A DNA stretch of 64,000 nt from Chitinophaga horti (GCF_022867795.2 NZ_CP107006.1:1488001-1552000), one strand, 5' to 3'. Numbered from the stretch's first letter, positions 44,619 to 54,372 are shown. Notes: generated by a model from the letters alone, not told the origin. Made by a program: numbers and translations.

Positions 44619-45791
44619 ATGGATAGAATGAAATACAACAGCCATTACATATTGCAGCTATACGTCCAGAAAGTGGTCGGCAGCATCAGTGAAGATGATC
44701 TGCGGTTGCTCGAGGATGTGCTGAGGAAAGATGCCGAAATGCGGGCATTGTGTGCAGAATGGGATCGCGATTTAACACCAGAAGAAGTTACGCGCCAGCA
44801 GGACCCCGAATTAACGAAACAGCGCTGGCAGCGGATAAAGAACCTATACGAGGAGCGTGGTCCCCAACGGGAGCGTGAGGCAAGCGTCCGGAAGATCCGG
44901 GGTTACGTTGTGTCTGGCGTCGCAGCAGCAGCAGTGCTGGCCATCGGATTTTTCGTGCTTAGGACCCCAGAGGAGCGGCCATCATCCAAGCCCTTGTTAG
45001 CCACAAACACTACAGAAAACGCTGAGATGATTTTGCCATCCGGCGAGGCGGTCACACTTGATGAAGCCTTGTCTGATAAGCAGATGACTATTGGTGATGT
45101 TAGCCTCAGTTATAGTAAAGGAAAACTCGTTCTTTCAGCCGGCCATGGAGCCGGCGCTGGTATCGCCAGCCTAAACGTTCCTGTCGGCAAACAGCTGGAC
45201 GTAACGTTAACCGATGGTACGGTGGCGATGCTCAATTCGGCATCCACGTTTAAGTTCCCTCTTCAATTCGATGGGGCGAACCGGAGCGTGGAGCTTGCGG
45301 GAGAGGCTTACTTTACGGTAGCCGGGAATGCGGAGCGACCGTTTATTGTGCAGAGCCACGGTACTAAAGTTGTGGTGCTGGGCACCGAATTTAATGTTAA
45401 CTCGTATAACCCCAAAAATATTATCACCTCTTTACGCAGCGGCAGCGTAAGGATGCAAGGTGGTGGCAAGGATACCTTACTTAAACCTGGTCAGGCGGCC
45501 AGGGTGCAGGATGGCGTACTTACCGTGAGTAAAGTGAAGGAAGACAGGCCTTATGGCTGGACCAAAGGCATCGTTGACCTGGAAGGCGCTTCTGTTGCCG
45601 AAATTGCCGCTATCATTAGTCGCTGGTATGACATAAAAGTAGATTTCGCCCGGCCCGAGCTGAAGGAAGGATCATATGATCTCTCAATCAACAAATCAGA
45701 ACCTGTAGAAGAAGCATTAAAACGTCTGCGTAAGATTTCCAGTGAGAAAGTGAAGTATAAAATAGAAGGCAAACATCTAAAATTTGAATAG
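44619..45791 (+). CDS. FecR-type anti-sigma factor
   Basis: 390 residues from the ATG at 44619 (MDRMKYNSHYILQLYVQKVVGSIS, the usual FecR opening). An earlier in-frame ATG at 44589 is possible. Order: a cytoplasmic sigma-binding helical part, one membrane helix (GYVVSGVAAAAVLAIGFFVL), the periplasmic FecR domain (LDVTLTDGTVAMLNSASTFKFPLQFD, FIVQSHGTKVVVLGTEFNVNSY) and a C-terminal DUF4974 domain (VDLEGASVAEIAAIISRWYDIKVDF). It senses the state of a TonB-dependent transporter and controls an ECF sigma factor. Oddly it precedes the sigma gene and is separated from it by a 1.6-kb repeat region. Confidence 0.92.
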   Translation: MDRMKYNSHYILQLYVQKVVGSISEDDLRLLEDVLRKDAEMRALCAEWDRDLTPEEVTRQQDPELTKQRWQRIKNLYEERGPQREREASVRKIRGYVVSGVAAAAVLAIGFFVLRTPEERPSSKPLLATNTTENAEMILPSGEAVTLDEALSDKQMTIGDVSLSYSKGKLVLSAGHGAGAGIASLNVPVGKQLDVTLTDGTVAMLNSASTFKFPLQFDGANRSVELAGEAYFTVAGNAERPFIVQSHGTKVVVLGTEFNVNSYNPKNIITSLRSGSVRMQGGGKDTLLKPGQAARVQDGVLTVSKVKEDRPYGWTKGIVDLEGASVAEIAAIISRWYDIKVDFARPELKEGSYDLSINKSEPVEEALKRLRKISSEKVKYKIEGKHLKFE

Positions 45792-45888
45792 TGAAAGTCA
45801 GGAATATAATTAATAATGAAATCGCTTTTCTCCATTTTTCAAATATATAGCCATGTTCACAGGGAAGCCTTTTCAGGGTTCCCTGTTT

Positions 45889-47012
45889 TTAGTTTAAGAC
45901 AGCAATATTTTACACATATCCTTTGAGAGCCCTTGTTACCCCGATTAGTTTAAGACAGCAATATGATATCGTCCGTTGATTTGCTTAACCACTTGTTTCA
46001 CTATTGTTTGCGCCACCCGGGCGGCCCTTCATTCGCACACGACCGCGAAAAGAGGTAAACCGCCCACCAGGCGACGACCCTTCCATCCATTGTTTGCCCC
46101 CTGGGGCCCTCGTGCTTAACGGCCGAAGGAAGCCTTCATTCACCGTTGTTTGCCCCCGCAACCTGGTGCTTTGTCGCACAAGGTTATACGGTTCATCATT
46201 GTTTGCCCCAGTGGCCTCCTGCTTTTGCAACGACGGTTACATTGTTCATCATTGTTTGCCCCTGTGGCCTCGTGCTTTTGCAACGACGGTTACATTGTTC
46301 ATCGTTGTTTGCCCCTGTGGCCTCGTGCTTTTGCAACGACGGTTACATTGTTCATCGTTGTTTGCCCCAGTGGCCTCGTGCCTTGTTGCATGACGGTTAC
46401 ATTGTTCATCATTGTTTGCCCCTGTGGCCTGGTGCCTTGTTGCATGACGGTTATACGGTTCATCATTGTTTGCCCCTGTGGCCTCGTGCCTTGTTGCATG
46501 ACGGTTATATGGTTCATCGTTGTTTGCCGCTGTGACCTCGTGCCTTGTTGCATGACGGTTATAGTTCATCATTGTTTGCCCCTGTAGCCTCGTGCTTCTG
46601 CAACGACGGTTACATTGTTTATCGTTGTTTGCCCCTGTGACCTCGTGCCTTGTTGCATGACGGTTATATGGTTCATCGTTGTTTGCCCTGCAGGCAGCTC
46701 GCGCTTAGTCGCCGGGAAGTTGCCTGATTCGTCGTTGTTTGTCATTACGCGCATTTCATTTCGCACACGACCGCGAAGCAGATGCTGTGCTAAGTGACCC
46801 AGCGTTCATCTTTGTTTGTAGCCATCGGAGCATTCCCGCTTCGCTTAAGACAGCAAATTCTTTGCTGACGATGTTCATGTTTGGAAGCCCCAATTTTACT
46901 TAAGGCAGTAAATTATTTCACGCTGCCGGTTCATACCGGACACTCCGGTTTAGCTTTAGACAAGCTTATTGCCATCCACGTTTGCAGGCCCACAATTTAG
47001 CTTAAGACGAAC
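45889..47012. repeat. decayed outer repeats (TTTAAGACAGCAA type)
   Basis: Variants of TTTAAGACAGCAA occur at about 45891 and 45947 on the left and at about 46842, 46898, 46952 and 46999 on the right, spaced 47-56 bases. They flank the core array and look like older, diverged members of the same unit, so the full array spans about 1.1 kb. Confidence 0.6.
46004..46818. repeat. 53-54 bp tandem repeat array, about 14 units
   Basis: TTGTTTG recurs at 46004, 46090, 46146, 46199, 46252, 46305, 46358, 46412, 46466, 46520, 46572, 46625, 46679, 46735 and 46812. The core units read TTGTTTGCCCCTGTGGCCTC, then GTGC and a CTTTTGCAACGACGG or CCTTGTTGCATGACGG block, then TTACATTGTTCATC or TTATACGGTTCATC. 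Spacing is 52-56 in the core and longer at the edges, where units decay. Each unit contains the inverted pair GCAACGA/TCGTTGT. Two identical 18-mers beginning TTCGCACACGACC lie at 46032 and 46760. Confidence 0.92.
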
Positions 47013-47058
47013 CACATTCGTAAATATTCTTTATTTACGGGAAGCTTTATTTTGGATA

Positions 47059-47077
47059 ACTGTAATTCCTTTACAGT
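47059..47077. promoter_or_regulatory. inverted repeat upstream of the sigma gene
   Basis: ACTGTAA and TTACAGT are perfect 7-bp arms around TTCCT. It lies about 340 bases before the sigma start, so it may be a regulator site or a weak hairpin. Confidence 0.3.
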
Positions 47078-47412
47078 GAGGATCTTATGTGCACTTTTGT
47101 GTTAACAGTGTATTAACTAGTAAAAGCTGTTTTTTCAGCGATGCGGTAATGATGCAGTACGCATTAATAACCGCTTGTTAACGAATAAAAGTTGTATATT
47201 CGACCCTACATGTAAAGCGAAATTTGCATAGGCTAATGGCTAAAATGGAGAAGTAACTGTGTAGATGTACATAGCTGTCGCATTTCGATACATCCTATTT
47301 ATCCAATCCAAGCTTAAGGAGTGATTTATTCAAAATTGTGCGATCCGGCACGACGGCTGGCGGGGACTATTTCCCATCAACTGCGGCAGGACGGCACTAA
47401 AATGTATCAACC

Positions 47413-48027
47413 ATGGATAAATTGCAAGATTTAGATGCCACTCCCGAGAAGGGAATAAAACCTAAGTCCGACATGAAGAACAAGGCGCAAGCCATGACCG
47501 AAGCATGTGAAGAACTATTTACAACTTACGGCCCGGAACTGATTCTCTACGCAAAAGCGCTTGGACTCGATGAGGCCCAGGCTGAGGATGTCGTGCTCCA
47601 ACTGTTCGCTTCCATCTGGGAGAAAAAAGATTCTTTGCGAATCTACGAGATGACAAACCGCAAAGGTTATCTTTTTACCTCAGTACATAACCGCTTCCTC
47701 GACCTCCGTAAAGTCGATGGTCGTCAGCGTAACAAAAATGACCAGTACGTTTTCGGTCTCAAATACTGGGAAGATGAAAAGTACAGCGAAGGCTTCGACG
47801 TCCGTTCAAAAATGGCGTTTGCCATGAACAAATACCTCACCGAGCAACAACGCCTCGTGGTCGTATATACCCGGTTCGAACAAATGTCGCATGAAGAAGC
47901 CGGCGCCCAGATGGGTATCTCGGCCAGCACTGTAAAGAAACATCTAAAGGTCGCGCTGACAAAGCTGCGTAAACACTTGAAAGATCTATATGCATTTTTG
48001 ATTTTATTGAGTCTGCTGTTCTCGTAA
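47413..48027 (+). CDS. ECF RNA polymerase sigma factor
   Basis: 204 residues. Region 2 (EELFTTYGPELILYAKALGLDEAQAEDVVLQLFASIWEKKDSL) and region 4 (YLTEQQRLVVVYTRFEQMSHEEAGAQMGISASTVKKHLKVALTKLRKHL) match the ECF sigma-70 type used in Bacteroidota Sus-like loci. The first about 28 residues are an extra hydrophilic leader. The C-terminal 13 residues (LYAFLILLSLLFS) are hydrophobic, which is common in this subgroup. It probably directs expression of the SusC/SusD genes and is held by the FecR protein at 44.6 kb. Confidence 0.92.
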   Translation: MDKLQDLDATPEKGIKPKSDMKNKAQAMTEACEELFTTYGPELILYAKALGLDEAQAEDVVLQLFASIWEKKDSLRIYEMTNRKGYLFTSVHNRFLDLRKVDGRQRNKNDQYVFGLKYWEDEKYSEGFDVRSKMAFAMNKYLTEQQRLVVVYTRFEQMSHEEAGAQMGISASTVKKHLKVALTKLRKHLKDLYAFLILLSLLFS

Positions 48028-48372
48028 ACTATTGCTTTATTGTCCGTCTTGTTATTGGATATTCTGTCTAAATCGACTATAAAAACACAACTTTTTTCAG
48101 GGATGAAAGCCTGTCCAACACTCATTAGCATCTTTTATCCAATAGTGAAACTTGTGTATCCCGACACTAAATCGCCGGCAGCCTATCAGGTTGCAGGGTT
48201 GTTTTGTTTTGGGTCCCCGGTTGTGGCAGCAGAAAAGGGGAGTCAACAGTGTAAAGGTAAGCGGAAGTGTGATAGTATAACTTGCAATTTGCGAGAAGCA
48301 TTTTTAAAATTCTCCGTTAGCTTGTAGCCTTCAAATTGTTAATATCCTAGCCTAAAGAAAGAAGATATTTTA
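48028..48372. other. 345-bp intergenic region before susC
   Basis: No credible ORF, hairpin or repeat. It must contain the promoter recognised by the sigma factor, but I could not identify its boxes. Confidence 0.45.
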
Positions 48373-51300
48373 ATGGCATCTATGATGGACCGTTTCAAAC
48401 CAAAGCACCTGATACAGCATATCCTTATGCTGCTGGCGCTGTCGTGCGTAAACGTCGTCCTCGCCCAACAAAAAGATACGAGGTCTATTACCGTAACAGG
48501 CCGCCGTATCACCATCCAGAAGGTTTTCGATGCCATTAAAGCACAAACGGGCTACACACTGCAGTTCGATCGTGGCGATATCGACGTTACCCGCAAAGTA
48601 AATATGAGCGCCCGCAATAAACCGATATCGTACGTGGTGCAGGAAGCACTCGGCCCTGTCTATGACGTGGAGGTTAGCGGCGATTACCTGCTCATCGTCA
48701 AAAAGCCACCCGCTTTAGTCGCCTCTGCAAGGCCCGCCAATGGAGCGCCGATCTCGATATACGGCAGTATTGTCGGAGAGGACGGAAACCCGGTGATCGG
48801 CGCTACGATCATGGTGAAAGGTCATACCGCCCGCACCATTGCCGATGAGCACGGACGATTTACGCTTACAGGTATTCCGGCCGGATCGAAACTGACCATC
48901 AGTTGTATCGGGTTCAAACAGCGTGAGGTGGTCGTTGCCAGAACAGGCAGTTCAACTATTCGCCTCGAACTCGACATCCGCAACATCGATGCCGTAGAGG
49001 TTATAAGCACAGGCTACCAGTTCGTACAACTGGGCAAAACTACCGGCTCTATCTCCAAAGTAAATAATACGCTGTTCAACCGCCCTATGTCCACCGACGT
49101 ACTCAGCCGCCTCGAAGGCACAGTACCAGGGCTCGTATTTAACAGGTATCTCGGCAAAAACAGGCCCAACGATATGAGCGTAAGGGGCGTCAGTACGATC
49201 GGTACCACCGACGGTGCCGATGCGCAGCCGCTTATCGTCGTTGATAAATTTCCATATGATGGCAACCTGGACAATATCAATCCAAATGATGTGGAGAGTA
49301 TTACCATCCTGAAGGATGCCGCATCATCATCAATCTGGGGTGCCCGCGCCGGTAATGGTGTAATCGTAATTACAACAAAGAAAGGTGAATACAACAGGAA
49401 GCTCAACGTATCCTTCAACTCGAACGTACTGGTGGGAGGGAAGCCCGACCTGTTCTACGCCCCGCAATTCAGTTCGGACGAATACATCGAACTGGAACGC
49501 ACACTTTTTAAGAACGGTTATTATAACTCAACACTGAACAACACCCGCAACCGGCCAGTCGTATCGCCCGTAGTGGAACTGCTTGCCGCTGTGCGCGCAG
49601 GCAGACTTGATGCTGCTGAAGCCGAGGCGAAGATCGCGAAGTTGAAGACTTATGATGTTCGCCGGGATTATAAGAAGTACCTGTTTCAACCTTCCCTTAA
49701 CCAGCAATATGCGCTATCTGCGGGTGGCGGCAACGACCGGCTCAATTATTATTTCTCTGCCGGTTACGATCTGAATCGCAGCAACCAGGTAGGCGATGCT
49801 CTGGAGCGTATGAGCTTCCGGGGTGTAACGAATGCGAAGCTGACGAAGAAACTGTCGCTGGAAACACGCATAACATTTACCGAAACCGATACCAGGAACA
49901 ACGCATTGGACGCTCCACTGGGCACAACCACATCGGCTGTAGTTACCCCTGGCGGTAAAACGCTCTATCCTTATGCCCGCCTCGCAGATGAAGATGGTAA
50001 TCCTCTTCCGACGCCTATGCTGTATCGCAGCAGCTTCCTGGATACCGTTGGCGCTGGTAAGATATTAGACTGGAAATACCGCCCGTTAGATGAGTTGCGT
50101 TTGAACAATAATACCACGAAGCTGAATGATGTAGTGCTGTATCTAGGTGCCCGCTATGCTTTCAACAACTCGCTGAACTTTGACCTGATGTACCAGTTCG
50201 AGAAAGCCACTTCCCGTAGCAGGGAACGCCACGACCTGGAAAGCTTTTTCACCCGAACGCTCATCAACCTCGCAACACCCACCGGTGGGGAAACCAGTAA
50301 ATCCGTCACCCCCTGGGGCGATATCCTCGACTACCGGAACGAAAAACTCTATGCCCATAATGCCCGGGCCCAACTAAACTATTCCCGCAATTTCTTCTCG
50401 AAACACCAGGTTGATTTCCTGTTAGGGGGTGAGGTGAGGGAGAAGCGTACGGGCTTTAATATCGGTCGCTTGTATGGTTATAATGACGTGGGGCCGGATT
50501 TTTCGGTTGAGCGCCCGGATGTATCCGTTCCGAGTTATTACTTATTACAGGGGAACTCTTACAGGCTACCAGACCGTGTAGGAGGTCAATCAAGGGTTAC
50601 GCGATTCGTTTCTGCTTATTTGAATGGCTCTTACAACTATGATTCCACCTATATACTGACCGGAAGTTTGAGGCGGGATGCCTCCAACGTATTCGGCGTT
50701 AGCGCTAACAGTAAATGGGAACCACTGTGGTCTCTGGGTTTAGGTTGGATTGTATCTAACGAGAAGTTCTTCAACGTTCCGTGGATATCTACCTTAAAGT
50801 TGCGTATCGCCAATGGGCGTAGCGGGAACGCTAATACGGATATCGCTGGCATTGTAACTATTGAGGATGCAGCCACTAATCCTTTATCCGGTTTGCCCGC
50901 CGTGCGGATAAAAGACGTTCCAAATCCGGATCTGAGTTGGGAGGTGGTCCGTACGAGTAATGTGGGAGTCGACTTTGCGATCAGAAACAACAGGATAAGC
51001 GGAAGCGCGGAATATTATGTAAAAAAGTCGGAGGATTTAATAATCAGCGCACCGATGAACTATACGACCGGATTTTCATTGTTGCCACGAAACAGCGCCG
51101 CTTTTGACGCGAATGGTTTGGATATTGGTGTAAATGTGCTGGCTATAAAGAAACCGTTTGAATGGGCTACAGCTTTAACGTTCACGTATAATGAAACAAA
51201 GCTTACCGAATATGACAAGACTGTAAAAAATAACAGTTCTTACATTGGAGTTGGTAGTCTAAATCCGCAGGATGACCAAATAATTTATGGCATAGTAAGC

Positions 51301-51918
51301 TACAAGTGGGCTGGTCTGGACCCTGTTACCGGCGATCCCAGAGGCTACCTTGATGGTGTGCCAAGTAATAATTATGTTGCTATGGGGGCTAGTAAAGACA
51401 GGACGAACTTAGTATTTCACGGTACCGCAAGGCCTCGCATGTTTGGCAATGTACGGAACACGTTCTCTTACAAAAAGCTATCGCTGTCAATAAATATTAC
51501 TTATGAACTAAAGTATTTCTTCAGAAATCCATACTTGTTAAATTATAATGCTCTTTTTGAATTGTGGAATCAGGTTGGCTACAATGATTATCTGAATCGA
51601 TGGAATAGGCCCGGAGATGAGCTGAAAACGAATGCGCCGTCAATGATTTATCCTGCAAATGGTTTTCGCGATAACTTTTACTCAACGTCTTCCGTAAATA
51701 TCGAACGGGGGGATCATATCAGGTTAAAGGACATCGTGTTGGATTACAGCCTTAATACGCCGTCTTTTAGGCGTGCAGGTTACGGCATATCTCTGAAGGC
51801 ATATGCTACAAACCTGGGAATTATCTGGAAGCAGACGAGCCTTAAGATAGATCCGTCCTACGGCGTACCGCTGCCGTTTATAGTTGGAGGAGGAATAAAA
51901 ATTAATATGCAGAAATGA
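48373..51918 (+). CDS. SusC/RagA-type TonB-linked outer-membrane protein with STN domain
   Basis: 1181 residues. The signal peptide ends near VLAQ (residue 32). The secretin/TonB short N-terminal (STN) domain (TVTGRRITIQKVFDAIKAQTGYTLQF, residues 40-112) is the partner of FecR signalling. A carboxypeptidase-D-like strand domain follows (IYGSIVGEDGNPVIGATIMVKG, 129-205). Next come the plug (RLEGTVPGLV, VRGVSTIGTTDGADAQPLIVVD, NPNDVESITILKDAASSSIWGARAGNGVIVITTKKG) and a 22-strand barrel. It imports a glycan or peptide with the SusD lid. GC content falls sharply in the last about 1 kb. Confidence 0.95.
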   Translation: MASMMDRFKPKHLIQHILMLLALSCVNVVLAQQKDTRSITVTGRRITIQKVFDAIKAQTGYTLQFDRGDIDVTRKVNMSARNKPISYVVQEALGPVYDVEVSGDYLLIVKKPPALVASARPANGAPISIYGSIVGEDGNPVIGATIMVKGHTARTIADEHGRFTLTGIPAGSKLTISCIGFKQREVVVARTGSSTIRLELDIRNIDAVEVISTGYQFVQLGKTTGSISKVNNTLFNRPMSTDVLSRLEGTVPGLVFNRYLGKNRPNDMSVRGVSTIGTTDGADAQPLIVVDKFPYDGNLDNINPNDVESITILKDAASSSIWGARAGNGVIVITTKKGEYNRKLNVSFNSNVLVGGKPDLFYAPQFSSDEYIELERTLFKNGYYNSTLNNTRNRPVVSPVVELLAAVRAGRLDAAEAEAKIAKLKTYDVRRDYKKYLFQPSLNQQYALSAGGGNDRLNYYFSAGYDLNRSNQVGDALERMSFRGVTNAKLTKKLSLETRITFTETDTRNNALDAPLGTTTSAVVTPGGKTLYPYARLADEDGNPLPTPMLYRSSFLDTVGAGKILDWKYRPLDELRLNNNTTKLNDVVLYLGARYAFNNSLNFDLMYQFEKATSRSRERHDLESFFTRTLINLATPTGGETSKSVTPWGDILDYRNEKLYAHNARAQLNYSRNFFSKHQVDFLLGGEVREKRTGFNIGRLYGYNDVGPDFSVERPDVSVPSYYLLQGNSYRLPDRVGGQSRVTRFVSAYLNGSYNYDSTYILTGSLRRDASNVFGVSANSKWEPLWSLGLGWIVSNEKFFNVPWISTLKLRIANGRSGNANTDIAGIVTIEDAATNPLSGLPAVRIKDVPNPDLSWEVVRTSNVGVDFAIRNNRISGSAEYYVKKSEDLIISAPMNYTTGFSLLPRNSAAFDANGLDIGVNVLAIKKPFEWATALTFTYNETKLTEYDKTVKNNSSYIGVGSLNPQDDQIIYGIVSYKWAGLDPVTGDPRGYLDGVPSNNYVAMGASKDRTNLVFHGTARPRMFGNVRNTFSYKKLSLSINITYELKYFFRNPYLLNYNALFELWNQVGYNDYLNRWNRPGDELKTNAPSMIYPANGFRDNFYSTSSVNIERGDHIRLKDIVLDYSLNTPSFRRAGYGISLKAYATNLGIIWKQTSLKIDPSYGVPLPFIVGGGIKINMQK

Positions 51919-51924
51919 TGCGCC

Positions 51925-53264
51925 ATGAATAATCGGAATACTAAATCAGGAATAATGCTAGTCGGGATAGTTGTCTTTTACTGTCTGATTATGGCTGCAT
52001 GCCGTGATTTCCTTGCGGAAAATCCGAATCCGGATAGTGAGGAGTTAACCGATTTGGAGGAGTTGCAAAAAATGCTCGATCATAGCACGCAGAACGTTGA
52101 CTTTCCTAACTATCCACTTTTAGCGGCAGATGATTATTACGTAACTTCGAACGACTACAAGTCGGGTGAGGCCAACGATCAGTTGATGCATGTTTGGTCT
52201 GTCACCGCAAATGGTGATGATGCCTGGCGTGCTGCCTACCGCCGTATATTCGATGCCAACCTTGCACTTGAGAAGCTTGGCGAGTTTGGGAAATCCAGCT
52301 CTCAGACAGAAGAGGTGAAGCAAATAAAAGGAAGTGCCCTGTTTCTGCGAGCCTACAATTTTTTCTGTCTTGCACAAACTTTTACTGATCAATATTCGCC
52401 CGCAACAGCTAACGCTGTTGGCATACCTCTGAAAATTAATACGAGTACTAACGACATACCGGTCGCCGCATCTATCAGGCAAACGTACGAGCGAATAATA
52501 CAAGACTGCCTTAACGCTAAAAATTTACTCTCAGAAACTAAAGTATATATATCACGACCTAGTCGTGCAGCCGTTTGGGCGTTGCTATCTAAAACGTATT
52601 TAACCATTGGAGATTATGAATTGGCCGGTCAGGCGGCAGACTCCTGTTTGAGCCTCTATAGTTTGTTGTTGGATTATAACCATCTCGATTCAACGTTGGC
52701 GGCACCATTTCTATCAAGGACAACAGCGAAATATTGTTCCATTCTGTTTTTATGTCTTCGTTTTTCTTAACGCCAGACATATGTAAGGTGGATAGTTTAC
52801 TTTATCGGTTATATCCAAGCAACGACTTAAGAAAGCTTCTGTATTTCAAAAGCAATGCGGATGGGACTTATCAATTTAGGGGAAACTATAACGGTACAGC
52901 AAATGAGATTCTATTCAATGGATTGGCGGTTGACGAAATTTATTTGATTCGTGCAGAATGCCGTGCTATGCGTAACGACATTGATGGCGCAATGTCAGAT
53001 CTTAATGCGTTAGCGCGAAAACGATACTTGCAGGGAACGCTCGTTGAATTTTCAGCAACGTCGATTGAAGAAGCACTGCGTTTGATCATGATGGAAAGAA
53101 GGAAGGAGCTTGCATTTAGGGGAATGAGGTGGAGTGATTTAAGGAGGTTCAACTTAAATGGTATGTTTAAGGATACATTGTTCAGGAGGATAGATAATTC
53201 CGTGTTTACCTTGCTGCCTGATGCCCCAGGATATGTGTTGGGGTTAACAAATCGACCAAGATGA
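51925..53264 (+). pseudogene. SusD/RagB-type lipoprotein, one-base frameshift
   Basis: It starts 6 bases after susC. The lipoprotein signal is MLVGIVVFYCLIMAACRD. N-terminal TPR-like helices (AYRRIFDANLALEKL, GSALFLRAYNFFCLAQTFTD) are in one frame to about 52708. The SusD C-terminal part continues in another frame (SEILFHSVFMSSFFL ... VDEIYLIRAECRAMRNDIDGAMSDLNALARKRY ... MMERRKELAFRGMRWSDLRRFNL) to 53264. Reading CCATTTCCTATC in place of CCATTTCTATC at 52705-52715 restores one 446-residue protein with a natural join (APFPIKDNSEILFHS). Either a real null mutation or an assembly error. Function: surface glycan or peptide-binding lid of SusC. Confidence 0.88.
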
Positions 53265-53282
53265 GTTAATTATTAAAAAGAT

Positions 53283-53624
53283 TTATTGCGGGGATTGGTA
53301 GTAGATGTAGCCGTGCCAGGTTTGATTATTTTCTAACCTTGTCTCGAGCATCGAATTTGGAGCAATATAAGGATTGGTGCCATTGCCTTGCACATAAACT
53401 CCACATAAGCTCTGGGTTCCAGCAGCGCAAGGGTCTGGATCATACGGTGGATTTGCATCGATATAAATGTAATTGGCAGGATCGATTCGCTCTGTTTGAT
53501 CATACATATTACCAACAAACAAATAATAACCTACCGCGCTTGGAGCAGCAGCCTGGCTTTTCACGACAAAAAATGCTCCGGTCGCGGCTGCAAGCAGCGC
53601 GAAACTTAAAATGTACTTTTTCAT
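53283..53624 (-). CDS. small exported protein, DUF6520-like
   Basis: 113 residues with a signal peptide (MKKYILSFALLAAATGAFFVVKSQAAA). The mature part contains a C-x6-C pair (CAAGTQSLC) and a short beta-rich tail. This layout resembles the small Bacteroidota DUF6520 proteins often found beside Sus-type loci. Function unknown. It is convergent with susD, with 18 bases between the ends. Confidence 0.55.
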   Translation of the reverse strand: MKKYILSFALLAAATGAFFVVKSQAAAPSAVGYYLFVGNMYDQTERIDPANYIYIDANPPYDPDPCAAGTQSLCGVYVQGNGTNPYIAPNSMLETRLENNQTWHGYIYYQSPQ

Positions 53625-53793
53625 AATTTACTACTGGTTTTCAAATAAAAAAATAGGAATACCGCCTGGCCTTGTCTAAGGCCGGCTTACTTTAAAAAAA
53701 GAGATTTCATGGCAATAGAGCGTCGTATTCATGTTTCGGTGTACTTGGAAATGCGTGAAGTGATGTATGGAGAACAGGAAAAAGTCAGTTAGA

Positions 53794-54009
53794 TCACAAA
53801 ATCCATTTGCAATTGTAAACGTAATGTGCACCAGAATAACATTGGAGAAGATCACGCAGTGCTCCGGGATGAAAAGTAGGATTCAAATAATTGAGTGGTA
53901 TTATCCGGCCTGTTGCATTACTATTTTGCGCTTGAAGTAGGCCGTATGATGGTATATACGTACCTCCCCATAAGCGGAGATTCTCCAGTAGAGCATATTC
54001 GTCGAACAT
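53794..54009 (-). CDS. short hypothetical ORF, possible gene remnant
   Basis: 71 residues (FDEYALLENLRLWGGTYIPSYGLLQAQN ... NCKWIL). It has no signal peptide and no recognised domain, and the start context is weak (GGA directly before ATG). The surrounding 600 bases are AT-rich and otherwise empty. It may be a decayed fragment. Confidence 0.3.
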   Translation of the reverse strand: MFDEYALLENLRLWGGTYIPSYGLLQAQNSNATGRIIPLNYLNPTFHPGALRDLLQCYSGAHYVYNCKWIL

Positions 54010-54216
54010 TCCTTTGCAATTTTTAACTTTCTCCTAAGGCTGCCATTTTGCTTCCAAAACTTGCATGATGAAGGCGGCAAACCAATAGTTCACTGTAAAT
54101 ACTACTTCACATGATTTACTCAACTCCCCCTAACAAGCAAGCTTACACGGGAGGGCGAATACCTAAAAGTAACAATATCTATCAAAAAAACAATTTACAT
54201 CTTTGTGTAATGTCAA

Positions 54217-54372
54217 TTAATCCCATTCTTTTTTCTCCATCTTGTCATAATCTTCCTTTTTAACGGTCCCTTTCTTCTTACTCCGGGATATACCCTTCTT
54301 TTTGCGCTTGTTTATGTTGTTCACGAGCGAGTTCTCCACGCCCAGCTTGTTCTTTTTCTTTTGCTTTGCCAT
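54217..54372 (-). CDS. small Lys-rich conserved hypothetical protein
   Basis: 51 residues from the ATG at 54372: MAKQKKKNKLGVENSLVNNI, then repeated basic clusters (KRKKKGISRSKKKGTVKK) and an acidic tail (DYDKMEKKEWD). Small basic proteins of this form are conserved in the phylum. The composition suggests nucleic-acid binding (inference). It is divergent from the RNA helicase with 74 bases between the starts, which hints at a shared RNA-related role. Confidence 0.65.
   Translation of the reverse strand: MAKQKKKNKLGVENSLVNNINKRKKKGISRSKKKGTVKKEDYDKMEKKEWD

Larger units (their letters stand above)
45792..47412. other. 1.6-kb non-coding region between fecR and the sigma gene
   Basis: Occupied mostly by the tandem array and its decayed flanks. 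Open frames of 80-145 codons occur on both strands, but they come from the repeat unit and have no start context or protein family. The last about 350 bases (47059-47412) are unique and should carry the sigma gene promoter, including a small inverted repeat. Confidence 0.6.

Noticed and set aside
46146-46587. Open frames of 84-145 codons in the repeat array on both strands
   Set aside because: They come from the repeat unit lacking stops in some frames; unit length shifts frame and no start context or family exists.
46004-46818. Possible CRISPR array
   Set aside because: Whole 53-54 bp units are alike; there is no constant repeat with unique spacers and no cas gene.
46004-46818. Integron attC array
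   Set aside because: Units are contiguous without gene cassettes and there is no integrase gene.
48040-48327. 95-codon ORF between the sigma gene and susC
   Set aside because: No recognised family or signal peptide and poor coding character; it occupies the expected promoter region.
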